NCBI RefSeq assembly: GCF_029784165.1
Contig: NC_073696.1
Location: 6,572,001 to 6,636,000, forward strand
Origin: Wyeomyia smithii
Taxonomy: Eukaryota; Arthropoda; Insecta; Diptera; Culicidae
Direction of reading: 5' to 3'
DNA: 64,000 nt
Shown: positions 12,356 through 23,580 of the stretch, one piece after another
Layout: each line of letters begins with the position of its first letter
Numbering within the stretch: the first letter of the stretch is position 1
Program-made: the position numbers and the translations under genes
Notes under the pieces: model-generated
Database searches by the model: none
Seen by the model: only the letters and a program-made list of their open reading frames with translations
What the model was told of the DNA's origin: nothing

Positions 12356-13407
12356 AAAAATCAGAAATGAGAATTATTACTATAAATTAGAGCATTAAAT
12401 ATTGAAAATATAACTAGTTCGTACAGATATGTAGACCTGATTGTGGTTGTATGTAGCAACCGAAATATGTATCTGTATGGACTAGTGATATTCTAATAAG
12501 ACGCTCAAGAAAATATTTTCAAACATGATAATAGATCAATCGACAACCACTGAGGTTCTCGATGGTTTTCATTAACATAATGTAAGGTTTCTATTGCAGG
12601 TTTCTTTGCACAATTTTCCCATAGTTCACTTTTGACCATATCAAATACATTCAATAAGATTTGCGTGTTGTGTTCAAAACACCCACTAGGCATTAACATA
12701 AAAGCTCACTACATTCCACCTAAACCACCCATTGAAAGTAAGCACGCAGCCATTTGGAGAGCGAGCGTTACATGAAATGTTGCCCAGGTTGCTCTTAGCT
12801 TCACAGAGATGGCGTCGAGAGAAACATCGCGAAAGCTGTTCCGCGATGATATTCATGCTGTATGTGTAGTAACGCCAAGTGAGAGATATACATTTGAAGC
12901 TTTCGTCTAGGAAATTAAACTAGTAATAAATAACAAATAAATGAGAGATACGAATACAAACTGAGCTTAGTAAGTAATTATCGATGATAAACCACATATT
13001 GGAAGAATAGGCAATTGTAATGGCAACATAAACAGAAATGTTTACGCAAATACATCAATATTTAATCAGAAGTTTTGATTTTGATCTCAACATAACTGGA
13101 TGAGTAATTTTTTGTTATGATTTTATCAACAATTAATTAGTCAACAGTCTGGGCAGTAATCGTTAAGTTGACTTTAGTTTTCTCCATTTTTGGAAGAATA
13201 AAAATCTGATTGAAAATACATAAACACACGAAAATTATCGAATTTAAAAGAGTAATTTGGAAAAATTCAAATTTGAAACTTATTGGAATGTTATCAATCG
13301 AGAGATTGACAAAAAAATTTTGTGGTGGGGAAAATGCGAAAAGGGTGAGAAATTGTCCACATTCATTGGTGTTCAAAAGGTTACACAAAGTGCTTATAAT
13401 AACAAAA
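12356..13407. other. No gene recognised
   Basis: AT-rich sequence without a convincing coding region. The frames at 13137-13421 and 13210-13482 have no known domain, and the ends of both overlap the palindromic element that follows. Confidence 0.3.
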
Positions 13408-14469
13408 CACGGTGCTCCCACAGACCCTTATTATAAAAAAAATGCACCAAAGAATCTAAGTACACCATTCGATTCATTATGACGTCCAGAATCTCTGGTC
13501 AAAATTTCAAAATCATCGTACGGTACATTTTTGAGTAATGCTCTTTTGAAGGTCGTAAGGTACAAAAAAGTGATATTAAAAAGACGAAATACTCAATGTA
13601 AAGCACGTTTTTCAGCCACAATTTTATGAAACAACTTCCAAAATAGTTTCTACACATTACAAGTATCATATTTCAAGACATTTACAATTGGTGTAAAGAT
13701 TAATTTGAAAATCCCACAGTGCACAATGGTCTAAATTCGAAAAATCGTGATCGTTCTAGATTTGACTATGAAATATTGATTTTATGTACTCAATGTATTC
13801 AAAAAAATCGTTTCATAGATCAAGGCCTTACTTTTGGCGTTTTTGGTTTTTCGATCAATCCACCTACCAGTTAGATAAAAAAATATTTTTTCTAATTTTC
13901 AATATACCGGATTGCTTCCTTTGGTAAAGTTGTGGGAAATTTTGAAAGAAAAACAACTGCGGAATACTGTGATGTCCTATCTGTACGTTGAACACGTCTG
14001 AATTGAGTTTTTTGTGGATTGATCGAAAAACCAAAAACGCCGAAAGTAAGGCCTTGATCTATGAAACAATTTTGCTGAAGACATTGAGTACATAAAATCA
14101 ATTTTTCATAGTCAAATCTAGAACGATCACGATTTTTCGAATTTAGACCATTGTGCACTGTGGGATTTTCAAATTAATCTTTCCACCAATTGTAAATGTC
14201 TTGAAATATGATACTTGTAATGTGTAGAAACTATTTTGGAAGTTGTTTCATAAAATTGTGGCTGAAAAACGTGCTTTACATTGAGTATTTCGTCTTTTTA
14301 ATATCACTTTTTTGTACCTTACGACCTTCAAAAGAGCATTACTCAAAAATGTACCGTACGATGATTTTGAAATTTTGACCAGAGATTCTGGACGTCATAA
14401 CAAATCGAATGGTGTACTCAGATTCTTTGGTGCACTTTTTTTATAATAACGGTCTGTGGGAGCACCGTG
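13408..14469. mobile_element. Palindromic foldback element (long-TIR MITE), ~1.06 kb
   Basis: Almost the whole element is an inverted repeat. The left end 'cacggtgctcccacagacc' at 13408 is mirrored by 'ggtctgtgggagcaccgtg' ending at 14469. The arms continue inward through 'gacgtccagaatctctgg', 'gtacggtacatttttgag' and 'cacagtgcacaatgg' to the centre near 13860-14020. The arms are about 450 bp and well matched. The only candidate target duplication is AAAA on both sides, which is uninformative. There is no transposase. The frame at 13892-14158 is an artefact of the arm. The superfamily cannot be told from the ends. Confidence 0.85.
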
Positions 14470-14700
14470 AAAATATACTCATATAGATAGCAGTGTTAAC
14501 ATTACATTTAAAAGTTTTTAGATGGAAAGGAACCATCAAAATAGGGTTATGCGAAAATTATGAGAAGTTGAAGAGAAAGGAACAGAAAGAAACAGCAAAC
14601 AAATTTAGAGAAAATCTCCATCGGGAAACGCAGATGTAACAAGAATTTGTCATGGGAAAATGGTGAGCACTTTATGCGATACTCGAGAATCCACTAAGTA

Positions 14701-16284
14701 CCGTGCTGCATCGAAATCCGTACACTTAAGCACATGATAATCTTCAACGGCCAATATAAAATCAAGAAATTACATATTGCTTTAAACTGACATGTTAACT
14801 TATAGGTCTACTTATATTTTATCACTATTTTCAAGCGAAATGATTTAAACTACTCTGAAACTCGAAAAAATCATGTTTGAATAGAACATGTTTTGAATCG
14901 AAATCCGTACGCAGTTTTTCATCTGAATCGAAATCCGTACACTTTTGAATCGAAATCCGCACGCACGCGATATAGACTGGATTAAAGACCGTACAGCAGT
15001 GAATCAAAATCCGTATAGATATAGAAGTACGTAAATGAATTTTATTTTTCGATTTATCTCTAAATTTACGAATAAATATATTATATTTATTTATTATTTG
15101 TTTATTTTGGCATGTAGAGTAAGAATTACTTCTTATAAAATTCTACACTTAGCAAAAAAAAATTGTGGCGGTCAATTGGTTCCTAAAGTTTTACACGATT
15201 TTCTAATTTTTATATCAGCTGAAATAGTGCAGCTTTCTGTGCAAAACATGTTTTTGAAAAATGTTTATCGTTGTCCTTCAAATTTTGAATGAAGAATAAA
15301 AAACTGCTCGAAATGCCCTAAATTTCGAGCAATTTCTTATTTTTCGTCTAAAAATCGAAGGAAAACGATAAACTTTTTTTGAAAATCAAGTTTTGCTCAG
15401 AAAATGCGGCTTTCTTTTAATGATATTTAAGATCTGGAATAGCTTTAGGTCCCAATTGAATGATTCGACATAAAAAACATAAATTTTTTCTCAACTACCA
15501 GCTGCAAGACGCCTTCTTCCAGGCCCAGATTTAAGGAGGGGGCAAATGCCCCGGGCCCCCGATTGCTATACCCCACTTCATGATCCAAATCTTCCTCTCC
15601 AGCAGTGAAGGTTGGTGGAACTCCTTTTGATTGAGATTCGTAGCCATAATTTACGGCTCTTTTATCGTAGTCACTAGAACGCCGGAACCTCTCGAAGCTT
15701 CCCGGTACGACTTTCCCTCGCGCATTTCTGTCACAGCTCTTTCGGGATTGTTTGCCGTATATTTATGCTTGTTTTCTTCCATAAAATGCTGAAAACAAGG
15801 ATAAAAGTTCAACAAAATTTGCATGATACACACGCTGTACGGATTTGGATTCAAGCGATTAACAAGGATCAAAATCCGTACGGCACAGTTTTTGATGAAT
15901 AAATACAATTTGCACTATTTACCAGACAATACACAGCTCGAAAATGACAAAGACTTACCTTTTCAATCGATTTCAAAAAGATTCACAGAGTAAAACACTT
16001 ATATCCCACTTGAAAAACGTTTTTATCTGAAGAACGTTTCCTTAGTGAAATCTCTAACGATGCGACGAAATGACAACTGAAACCGATACACGATTGATTT
16101 TTCATTTTTAATAATTTTATTTTATGGCCTACTGGCGCATAGTTCAATTTAACAGAAAGCCAATAGTTCAACGGACATGTACATGTAACTTTTATATCAG
16201 TTTTCATTTTTGTAATGCCTAAAACTGAAGAAAAAAATCAAGGTGTACGGATTTCGATACTGTACGGGTTTCGATCCAGCACGG
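14701..16284. mobile_element. pogo/Tigger-like DNA transposon, internally deleted, with subterminal repeats
   Basis: The termini are CCGTGCTGCATCGAAATCCG (left) and the inverse of CCGTGCTGGATCGAAACCCG (right), each flanked by TA (14699-14700, 16285-16286), the target duplication of Tc1/mariner/pogo elements. The word ATCGAAATCCGTAC or a close variant recurs about nine times near the two ends, as expected of transposase-binding repeats. A pipsqueak-type helix-turn-helix remnant lies inside on the minus strand (15651-15782). No DDE catalytic domain was found, so the copy is non-autonomous. Confidence 0.75.
15651..15782 (-). pseudogene. pogo/Tigger transposase N-terminal helix-turn-helix remnant
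   Basis: From the ATG at 15782 the frame encodes 43 residues ending in a stop at 15651. NPERAVTEMREGKSYREASR followed by GSGVLVTTIKEP fits the psq/pogo DNA-binding domain pattern: a helix beginning around ERAV, a G-x-S-x-R-E-A-S-R turn helix, then V-x-T-T-I. In intact members the domain continues about 20 residues further into a second HTH, the CENP-B type domain and the DDE core. All of these are lost here. The location inside an element with TA duplications supports the call. Confidence 0.65.
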
Positions 16285-17117
16285 TACTTTGCGAGGTATT
16301 AATCATAAAATACGTTAAATTAGGCTCAAGACTGTATAGAAAAATCTACGAGTGGATGATAAAAAAGGCTGAGTTTTCCCCTGCGAAAAATTTGAGTTTG
16401 CGTCACCAATTTTTGCAAAGATAACCAACAGACGAAATATTTTCCACAATGCGGTTCCGTCGCGAAGTTGCATAGAAGGGTAGTAATAAAAATTCGCCTG
16501 TGCAAACGTTTCCGAAACAACGATAAGAATGGTGCATAGACATTGAGACATATGTGACCAATCATTTTTTCATATTTCACACAACACTATTGATTTTTGC
16601 TGGGCAAAGAATATAGGATTGTTGTGTTTACCCCCCGACTTGTATACTTCCGTCCGTATTTCTTCCGTCCGTTTAAGTTAGTGTGGTCGGTATTACCGAC
16701 TTTTTGAAAAACCGGAATTTCGGTATTCATAAAAATAAAAACCGGTGAAACCGGTAAAAACCGGTATTTTTTCGGATATTTTCGGAAAACCAGGGATGAC
16801 TTGTGGACTTTGAACGTACTTTTCCTACAAAATTCTTAACATCATAGTTTGGAGAAGTAATGATGATTGTCCGCGAAAAAACGCAAGTCATTCTCGCTGC
16901 CCTATTTAAAAATAAAACAGAAAAATAATTTAAGGGGGGTGTCGAACGTCTCCGACAGTGGTTTTTATCGGCCGGTTTTCTGCCGCAGTCTTATGCAAAA
17001 GCCTGCCGGAGTGAACCACTGCCGAAGACGTTACCTACACAAATTTGGATTTGAAATTTATTTTTCGTTTAGGTCTCAGGTTGCATCCATGTATAGACGT
17101 GTCGCTGCATAATCATG

Positions 17118-18365
17118 TTTTGACGTTGACTAACGTCTATATCGAAGTTAGGCCCCTGAATTTGAAAATCTAGTAATTCAACCAGGGAAAACCAGAGAAA
17201 AGTGGTCAGGTTTTTTTGCAGTCATCTATAATCAGGTTTTCGAGGTTTTGGCATCAATCGATCAGAAATTCTTTTACGGTTAAATTTATGTAACAAAAAC
17301 AAACTATTGTTTGAGATACACTATTGAAAAATTGGTAATTATTATCGATTGTCTAAATCATACCGCGCAGCCAATCACTACCTCTCTTCCCAAGCACAGT
17401 CGACACTAACGGATACAATCGATCTGACTTTGTTGTTATTGTTGTTGTCACTTTCTGTTTCCGATGTTTATGCTGCTGCTAGCGGAAAAAACCTTGCAAA
17501 TATGCATCTTTTTGTTGGTGTTAATTTTACGACAGCGGCCGGCGCATATAATTTTAATTCCAAAACCGCACCAGTGACATGCGGACGCTAGGTGATAGCA
17601 ACTGAAAGGAGGAAAGACAAAAGAGTACCGGTCATCTCGTGCCGGTTTCACCCGTAATGCTGGTGGCTTTTAGTAGTAAATGGCTACTGCAAAACACTTA
17701 AATGGCTGGAATTCTGGACGGACTAACCAAAAACAAGGATATATTCGGCAACTGGCCCCTTTTGGTGCCTCGAAATTGTGTAATAGAAGCGGCTAATTGA
17801 ATTTTTTGTTTTACCAAATGCTGCTGCTAGCGGAAAAACCTTGCAAAAATGCATGTTTGTGTTGGCGTTAATATTACGACAGCGGCCGGCGCAGCTTTCA
17901 AGAAACATTTGTCTCTACCATTCTATCATCTATGTAGCCCCTCCTTCTTTCTAATTATCTGACGAAGCCTTGGTATAAAACGTATCGTTCGAACGTTTCA
18001 CCCCATCAGTTTCATTATTAAACCGTACCGGATACATACGGACGCTCGGTATTAGCAGCTAAAAGGAGGAAAAACAAAATAGTACCGGTCATCTCGTGCC
18101 GGTTTCACCCGTAATGCTGGTGGCTTTAGTAGTAAATGGCTAGTGCAAAACACTTAAATGGCTGGAATTCTGGACGGACTAACCAGTAAACGAGAATAAT
18201 CGGCAACTGGTACCTTTTGGTGCCTCGAAATTTCATTACAGAAGTTTTGTAAAAGAAGCGTTGCAATTCCCTCTACTATTTGCTTCAATGGAATTTTTTT
18301 TTTATAAGAATACGGTAGTCAACGTCATGCGGTCGTGTCTTGAATACCACCCTCCTACTTTTTGC
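17118..18365 (+). mobile_element. Tandem-unit repeat family, copy A (short)
   Basis: Starts 'ttttgacgttgactaacgtc' and ends '...gaataccaccctcctacttttt', exactly as copy B at 53996-57140, while the flanks differ. That identity of ends in two sites marks a mobile unit. A short inverted pair 'tgacgttgacta' lies at the left end and, inverted, about 50 bp inside the right end (about 18315). Copy A has two 'atgctgctgc...gcggccggcgc' units (17470, 17818; 348 bp apart) and lacks about 1.4 kb present in copy B. The 80-aa frame at 17349 also occurs in copy B but looks like repeat sequence. Superfamily unknown. Confidence 0.7.
17974..18010 (+). promoter_or_regulatory. TATA + initiator-like core promoter inside the repeat unit
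   Basis: TATAAAA at 17974-17980 is followed by TCAGT at 18006-18010, placing TATA at about -34 to -28 relative to the initiator A at 18008, which is canonical spacing. The same pair occurs in copy B (54858-54864 and about 54890). Function is inferred. Confidence 0.4.
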
Positions 18366-18932
18366 ATTTATGAGTACCTATGCTTCATTACGGTCCAGTT
18401 TTTTTTTGTAAGATTTGGACCTCTGCGACCTTTTTTTTGATCTCTTGTGGTATAGGATCCACATTCAGCACTGGATAAATTTAACAGTGTTTGAAAAACT
18501 AAAAAAAAAGTATTTGAATGAAGAAAAAAAAAGAAATAAAAACAAAAGACAATCAGACCAGAATTTACTTTTTACGAATCCGAAGGAATCGAAGGTAAAT
18601 TTATTCTGTTCGATGCTCCTTAAACAGTTCGTCCAAATTATTTATTATTATAATTATTTTATTAATTTTAGCTCCTGATGGAGAAACGAAAAATGTGGCA
18701 TATGAACAAGTTTGTAACTGAAATAGAAATAAATATATACATCGTCATGTGATTTGTAAGCGTACCTAAGCATTCATTAGCCTTAGGATATTGTGGCAAG
18801 TTTTTTTTTAATTGAAAGAAAAATACCGAAAAAACCGGTTTTTTTCGCCTCTCAAATACCGGTATTTCGGTATTGAAAAAAATATCGGTTTTACCGGTTT
18901 TCGTTTTACCGGTAAACCACCCTGGTTTAAGT

Positions 18933-19140
18933 TCACTGGGATCAAGAATCAAGGAACGCTGGCGTGATTCCGTCAAGAAAATAAATGACACCATTCCTCA
19001 AGTGAAATGGAAAAAAATCGGTGAAACATTGAAAAGTGGGATCAGAAAGTATGAACTTTACCCAATTGATCCGAGTGCCAGAGATGCCAAGGATGGACAC
19101 CGGTATTACCAGATCAGGCCATGTGCATACGGCGACTTAG
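18933..19140 (+). pseudogene. Unrecognised coding remnant
   Basis: After the hAT-like element an open frame encodes LGSRIKERWRDSVKKINDTI and then a stretch rich in K, R and W (VKWKKIGETLKSG...) ending RYYQIRPCAYGDLE at 19145. The composition looks coding, but no family was recognised. It is interrupted on the left by the hAT-like insertion and abuts Copia sequence on the right. It could be part of another transposon. Confidence 0.3.
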
Positions 19141-19371
19141 AGTAGGGCTCCCACTAGACTCTGATATTTCCTCGTGGTAGTCATCATTTTCTCCTTTCTT
19201 TTTCTCGATGACGTAGCCAGTATCCATTGGAATCGGCGATGGCTTGTCTGTTCCATCCTGAATTTCGTCAGTATTTGCTCGATATAGTTCTCTTGGTACA
19301 ACAGAAACTTTTCCACTTCTTGCCGCTTAGCACGGACACACACCCATTACTGGAGATCTTGGACTCCTTTT

Positions 19372-19530
19372 AAAACAAAGAAAAGCCTCGGTGCTACATT
19401 CCGATTTTGAACTCAACTTTCTTTTTGGTGTACAGGACAATTGCAAGGCTAGCGCTACGATCCTACTGACACGAACAGTCTCTTCTGAGTCGAGACCAGA
19501 ACCTACCTGGAGACCATCTGGGATTCTCTT
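19372..19530 (-). mobile_element. tRNA-derived SINE inserted in the Copia relic
   Basis: Same family as 61265-61490. Shared blocks are 'gtgctacattccgatt', 'tgtacaggacaatt', 'gcgctacgatcctactg' and 'aacagtctcttc(t/c)gag'. This copy has lost part of the tRNA-like B-box region ('gagaccagaacctacc'). It lies within Copia reverse transcriptase coding sequence, so it is younger than that element. Confidence 0.7.
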
Positions 19531-20454
19531 ACTCCTCCTACTCCAACTAGTTTTTCGCGTATTTCCAAACTCGGTCATACTCCTTATTGCCATAGGTGAC
19601 AATCTGCTGCAGAACGTCAGTGACGGTACAGTTCCAAACCCGCTCTGCTTGTGTAGGCTCCTCTTCAAATGGCACATAACCTAAGGATTTTTAGTCTTGT
19701 ACTTCGGCTATGCGACGCATGTAGATGGTTTCTGAAATTTATTTTATATAAATGAGTACAAATTGCCTGACGTGCATTTATCGAAGTGTTGCTATCGACA
19801 AGAGTGCCCGAAGCGTGGTTTGCTAGCCACCGCCGCGTAGACCTCGTCGTAGTCGGTTGCAATTTTTCTGGCTGAGCCCGTGGGTGAAGAGTCGGAATCC
19901 AGTTGACTCGTTCAGCTTCTTTTCGAAAATCAACCGTCAGCCGAATGGTTTTCTGCTATTCGTTTTCGTGAAGATTCGCGATGTCCTAGGTGGAGTTCTC
20001 TTGGTATATTCTTTATATATGGCGTTCTTCTAGTGGTCCAATTCTGGACTGGCTAGTGCCTCTGCTACTGTACTCAGCTCGAACGCGTTGCAGCGGTACG
20101 GTAGTTCACTCGACTTGACACACGCAATGGTTGCATCGGCGTGCTTGACTGTCCACTCGATGAATCGCGTTTCTCAGGGTCCGGTGCAAATCCTTTTTCC
20201 TCGTCGTCTGCTGGTCCTCCCAAAACGTCCCCTGCAACCATGGGAAAAAAATTAGAATGGAGTTCGTCGATGGAAGGGAAGTGATATTCCATGATTCTTC
20301 TATAATCCGCGCCGTGCATCTCTGCTGTTGATTATGTACCCGGCGCTCCTTTCCAGAAATCTGTTCACCTTCTGCTGCGACGAATAACCAACAAAAATTA
20401 TCTTCTGCATCAAACTTCGTCCTGTTCTGCTTCGGTATCCAAACGTAAGCATCA

Positions 20455-20605
20455 GCATTTGTTTGAGTATGGTGAGCCTAGTCATATTTTTAAACATAGA
20501 TTAATTAATTCTAGAATTTTCAATGGCTCTTTAAACATTCTTTAAGACTACGTCAGATGATAAAAATAAATAAATAATCAAATAAATAAATAAATCAGTG
20601 CTAAA
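20455..20605 (+). mobile_element. CR1-like non-LTR retrotransposon, 3' terminus
   Basis: The frame LFEYGEPSHIFKHRLINSRI and a stop at about 20536 are followed by a short 3' UTR and an 'aaataaataaataatcaaataaataaataaat' tail. It is the same family and arrangement as 4035-4225. It separates the Copia integrase core (upstream, minus strand) from its C-terminal part, so it inserted into the Copia element. Confidence 0.75.
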
Positions 20606-22211
20606 CGCGCGTAGGTGGCTCACGTCTGTCTTCTCTACCCTCCATTCTTCTGCGATCTAGAAGGCAGTCGATTTTGAAGACAAATTGCGATGTTCACCGC
20701 CTCGACCCGGTACCACGTCGGTAGCTTAGCATGCAGCATCGCGCCATTTTGTTTAATGAGCGTTTTTTGCGTTCCGCCGTTCTGTTATATTGCGCGGTGT
20801 GGAGTATGGGTCTCTATTGTCTGATTATTTTTTTGCTTGTAGAATTCTCGAGTGACTTATTCTTGATTTCGCCTCTGTTGTCCGAGCGTACGATCTCGCA
20901 TCTTCTTTCCAGCGTCGGATTTATTCCGCTAGAAGAACACGGGTAATACCGGTAACCTCCTAGCGCAACGTTTTCCATCACATAAGTTTATGTGGATCAG
21001 ACCAAAGATATTTTCGATCGATTCAGCGTTATTTGAAAGCGGAAGACGTACTAATTTGCCACGCGTACTGTCAATTCGGCGTGTGGGATTTTTCTACGCA
21101 CGTTGTGTGTGGAGATTTTGGAAATTACCTATATCATTGATTTTGTAATAATATTTCTCAACATAAATAGAACGAAGTAGACACAAACAGGCCAAAATAA
21201 TATCGCCAAACGAATGACAGTGTGCATCTCTTTGATGCGCGAGTGTCGAATGACCATCGTGTCTTTTGTGTGAGAGACGACGGTTATTTTACATTTACGA
21301 GTGTATAAGTCTACTGTGGTGCACGCTAAGGTATCGAAATCAAATGAAAATGCTGACAGTTAAAAAGCCTGATTGTGCGTATGTTACCTGCTATTCCAGC
21401 AGATCATTAGACAGGTCCCTTTGATTATATGATTATCGCAGCTGTCATCGACCCGTCGACAAACGTGATATTTCCATTGTTTCATCCATGTGGCATGTCG
21501 CCAAGAATCAAAAATCTAGATTCTGGTTTATTCCGACTCCTTTGCCAAGAACGCACAGTTACGTGCTTCACGTGCAGTTTCCGTTTCCGGAATTCCTTTT
21601 CCTTTTTGCTAGTTCCGGCCTTCAAAACGAACTCATAGTTTCTCTGCTAATCAGCTTAGTTTTCACTAGCTCCAGTGTTAGTTCTTCGTCCGCACGGCTC
21701 TATATTGCGGTCGTCAGAGTGTTGAACGATTTGGCGATACTGCTCAGGACCAGTGCGATCCGTAGTTTTCATTAAGGTTTAATCCAGCCACGGATAGTCG
21801 GATAGAAAATCCTACTGTCTTGTCCTCATTCGCGTGTTTCGTCGCCCTCGAAATTCTGTATGGCACAAACCACATTAAAATAGTTTTTATCCTCGCTACC
21901 GACTACGAGCTGAAATTAAGTCTAACTTGAAACTAACATGGATTTTTTCTATCAGTGTTTTGTTGTTGAATGGGCGTCTGATGATCTTCGGATGGCCATA
22001 AATATGCAGTATGTATGGAATGTTCTGCTGAGCCTCGATGTCATGAGCTAAGGCAGGGGATTGTAATCCTCGGGTCCTGGAGGTATTGTGCGGGGTCTAG
22101 TTGCTGGTTCTATGCTTGAGGTTCAAACGTGTTCTTGTCGTTTTGCTGGGTGTAGGCGGAGGGGAGCGGGACTAGACTGGGGCATGGGTTGATTTTAGGA
22201 ATACTATATAA

Positions 22212-22558
22212 GGGAGCATGCATAAATGACGTAGCTTTTTTTTGGGTTTTTTGACTCCCCCCTTCCCATCGTAGCATTTCGTCACAAAGTTGCAGACCCC
22301 ATGAATTTTTTGCAAATATTATTTTCAAGAACATACATTGTATCAATAATGAACAAGAAAAGGCAATAAAGTAAAATGACCCTTAACAGACAAAACAGTA
22401 ATAAAAAGGAACAATTAGAACAAATCCATTTTTTTTCTTGATTTCATATTTGCTACGTAGCTTGGCTTGACCTCTCACCCACCCCATCGTCACATTTCGT
22501 CACAAAACTGTAAACACCCCCCTCCCCCTCGAATGATACATCATTTATGAATGTTCCC
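22212..22558. mobile_element. Harbinger-like MITE, TAA target duplication
   Basis: Left end GGGAGCATGCATAAATGACG and right end the inverse of GGGAACATTCATAAATGATG, flanked by TAA on each side (22209-22211, 22559-22561). A 3-bp TWA duplication with G-rich ends fits PIF/Harbinger. Interior C-rich tracts and 'cgtcacaaa' words occur near both ends ('catttcgtcacaaa' at about 22276 and 22496). Length 347 bp, no coding capacity. Confidence 0.7.
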
Positions 22559-22569
22559 TAAGGGGCATG

Positions 22570-23240
22570 TAGGGTAGGTCACCGCTCGCTTAGACAGGAG
22601 CTGGAACAGGAACAGCCCTCGGCCTGAAGGAAAGCTATTGATTTAGACCTGGCGCCACGGTGTACAAGACATGACCAAACAACGTGCCCTATGTCGTGGT
22701 AACCTTCACTACAGGCACAGATACCACTTCCTCCGAGCCCAACACGACGAAGATGCGCGTCAAATCTGTAGTGATTGAACATAAGCCGAGACATCGCGTA
22801 AATGAAATCTCGACCTACATCCAACCCCTTGAACCACGGGCTTGTCGATACCTTGTGTATAATGGAATGTGGGAAGGTATCCCAGTTCTTCTCTGGTCCA
22901 AGAATTTTGCCAACTGATGATCTATTCTGACGTACAAGTGCAATAAATTTATTAAAGGCAATTGGTCATTCATAAATGTCACCGTTTGTTGCGCCTACTT
23001 TAGCCAAAGAGTCCGCTTTCCCATTGCCCGGTATCGAGCAGTGAGAAGGAACCCGCACTAAGGTAATCTGAGAAGATTTTTCGGATAAAGCACTCAAACG
23101 TTCCCGTATTTGAGAGCGCTTAACATCTTTTATCGATCGGAGAATCCAATGAAACTGAGACTGTCCCTTAAGATGAAATAATGGTCCGTGGGGATTTTTT
23201 CGATAATCTCTAGGGTGTACTGATAAGACATTAGACTTTT
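22570..23240 (-). pseudogene. I-clade non-LTR retrotransposon relic (RNase H and C-terminal domain)
   Basis: Read on the minus strand, 23253-22966 carries the end of an RNase H domain: FHWILRSIKDVKRSQIRERL, then VRVPSHCSIPGNGKADSLAK, where the H-x(4)-G-N-x-x-A-D-x-x-A pattern is the conserved last active-site region. After a frame break, 22824-22579 gives GLDVGRDFIYAMSRLMFNHY and a cysteine/histidine segment (ICACSEGYHDIGHVVWSC), the C-terminal zinc-knuckle-like motif of I-type ORF2 proteins. Everything upstream (endonuclease, reverse transcriptase) is absent. The Harbinger-like MITE abuts the 3' side. Confidence 0.75.
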
Positions 23241-23244
23241 TTTT

Positions 23245-23580
23245 TATTCTCACTTATTTTCCGTCGGTCTAGTTCCGCCACTGTTGTTTTGCCAATGACC
23301 GACGCCCGGGAGGCGACTCCACCCAGGACCCTAACTCACGACCCGTTGATTAACAGACCGACGCTGACGGCTTCACTTCCTCATGCGATAGAAGGCGTGA
23401 TCCCAGAGATTTTTCGCCTCATAAAAACCTCCCGGTTTCGGCTAGAATTGAATCTAAACCAGTTTGGTTGGTTGTGAGTGGATCACGCCACCTCACAACC
23501 ATCGACACCTATGTCGGCGGTGGGATTTGAGCCCAGGCTTCGAGCGTGGTTGGCGGAGATGTAACGGTTCCAAATAAATT
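23245..23580. mobile_element. Candidate SINE
   Basis: A GC-richer block (start near 'ttccgtcggtctagttccgcc', end near 'ggtgggatttgagcccagg') stands out from its AT-rich surroundings and adjoins the I-clade relic. 'gggatttgagccca' resembles an inverted B box, suggesting a tRNA-related head on the minus strand. No A box, tail or target duplication was confirmed, so this is tentative. Confidence 0.35.

Larger units (their letters stand above)
16679..18924. mobile_element. hAT-like element, 8-bp target duplication GTTTAAGT, carrying a nested repeat
   Basis: GTTTAAGT flanks both sides (16671-16678 and 18925-18932), the 8-bp duplication typical of hAT. The ends are TAGTGTGGTCGGTATTACCG and the inverse of CAGGGTGGTTTACCGGTA. 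Subterminal regions are crowded with ACCGGT/CGGTATT palindromes (16690-16790, 18830-18910). No BED finger or hAT dimerisation domain was seen. Interior 17118-18365 belongs to a different repeat family that inserted later. Confidence 0.75.
19141..21780 (-). pseudogene. Copia (Ty1) LTR retrotransposon gag-pol relic
   Basis: Pieces occur in the correct gag-pol order on the minus strand, broken by many frameshifts and stops. Gag-like words are at about 21650-21770. Integrase around the first catalytic Asp (IVRSDNRGEIKNKSLEN, near 20880-20930) is followed by TPHRAI..QNG and the AMLHAKLPTWY...NRLPSR block near 20640-20780. The integrase C-terminal FVGYSSQQK...SRDAR is at 20310-20430. The reverse transcriptase start EVYAAVASKP is near 19830, the MCHLKRSL block at 19640-19677, and the terminal YQSLVGALL near 19140-19170. 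It is interrupted by a SINE (19372-19530) and a CR1-like 3' end (20455-20600). No LTRs were identified. Dead element. Confidence 0.75.

Noticed and set aside
13892..14158. An 88-residue minus-strand frame
   Set aside because: It lies wholly in the arm of the palindromic element and its mirror occurs on the other arm; no domain.
17349..17591. An 80-residue frame with a near-identical twin at 54237-54479
   Set aside because: The identity reflects the shared repeat family. The frame spans low-complexity leucine codons and a unit boundary, and the twin diverges by frameshift after residue 53, so coding constraint is not supported.
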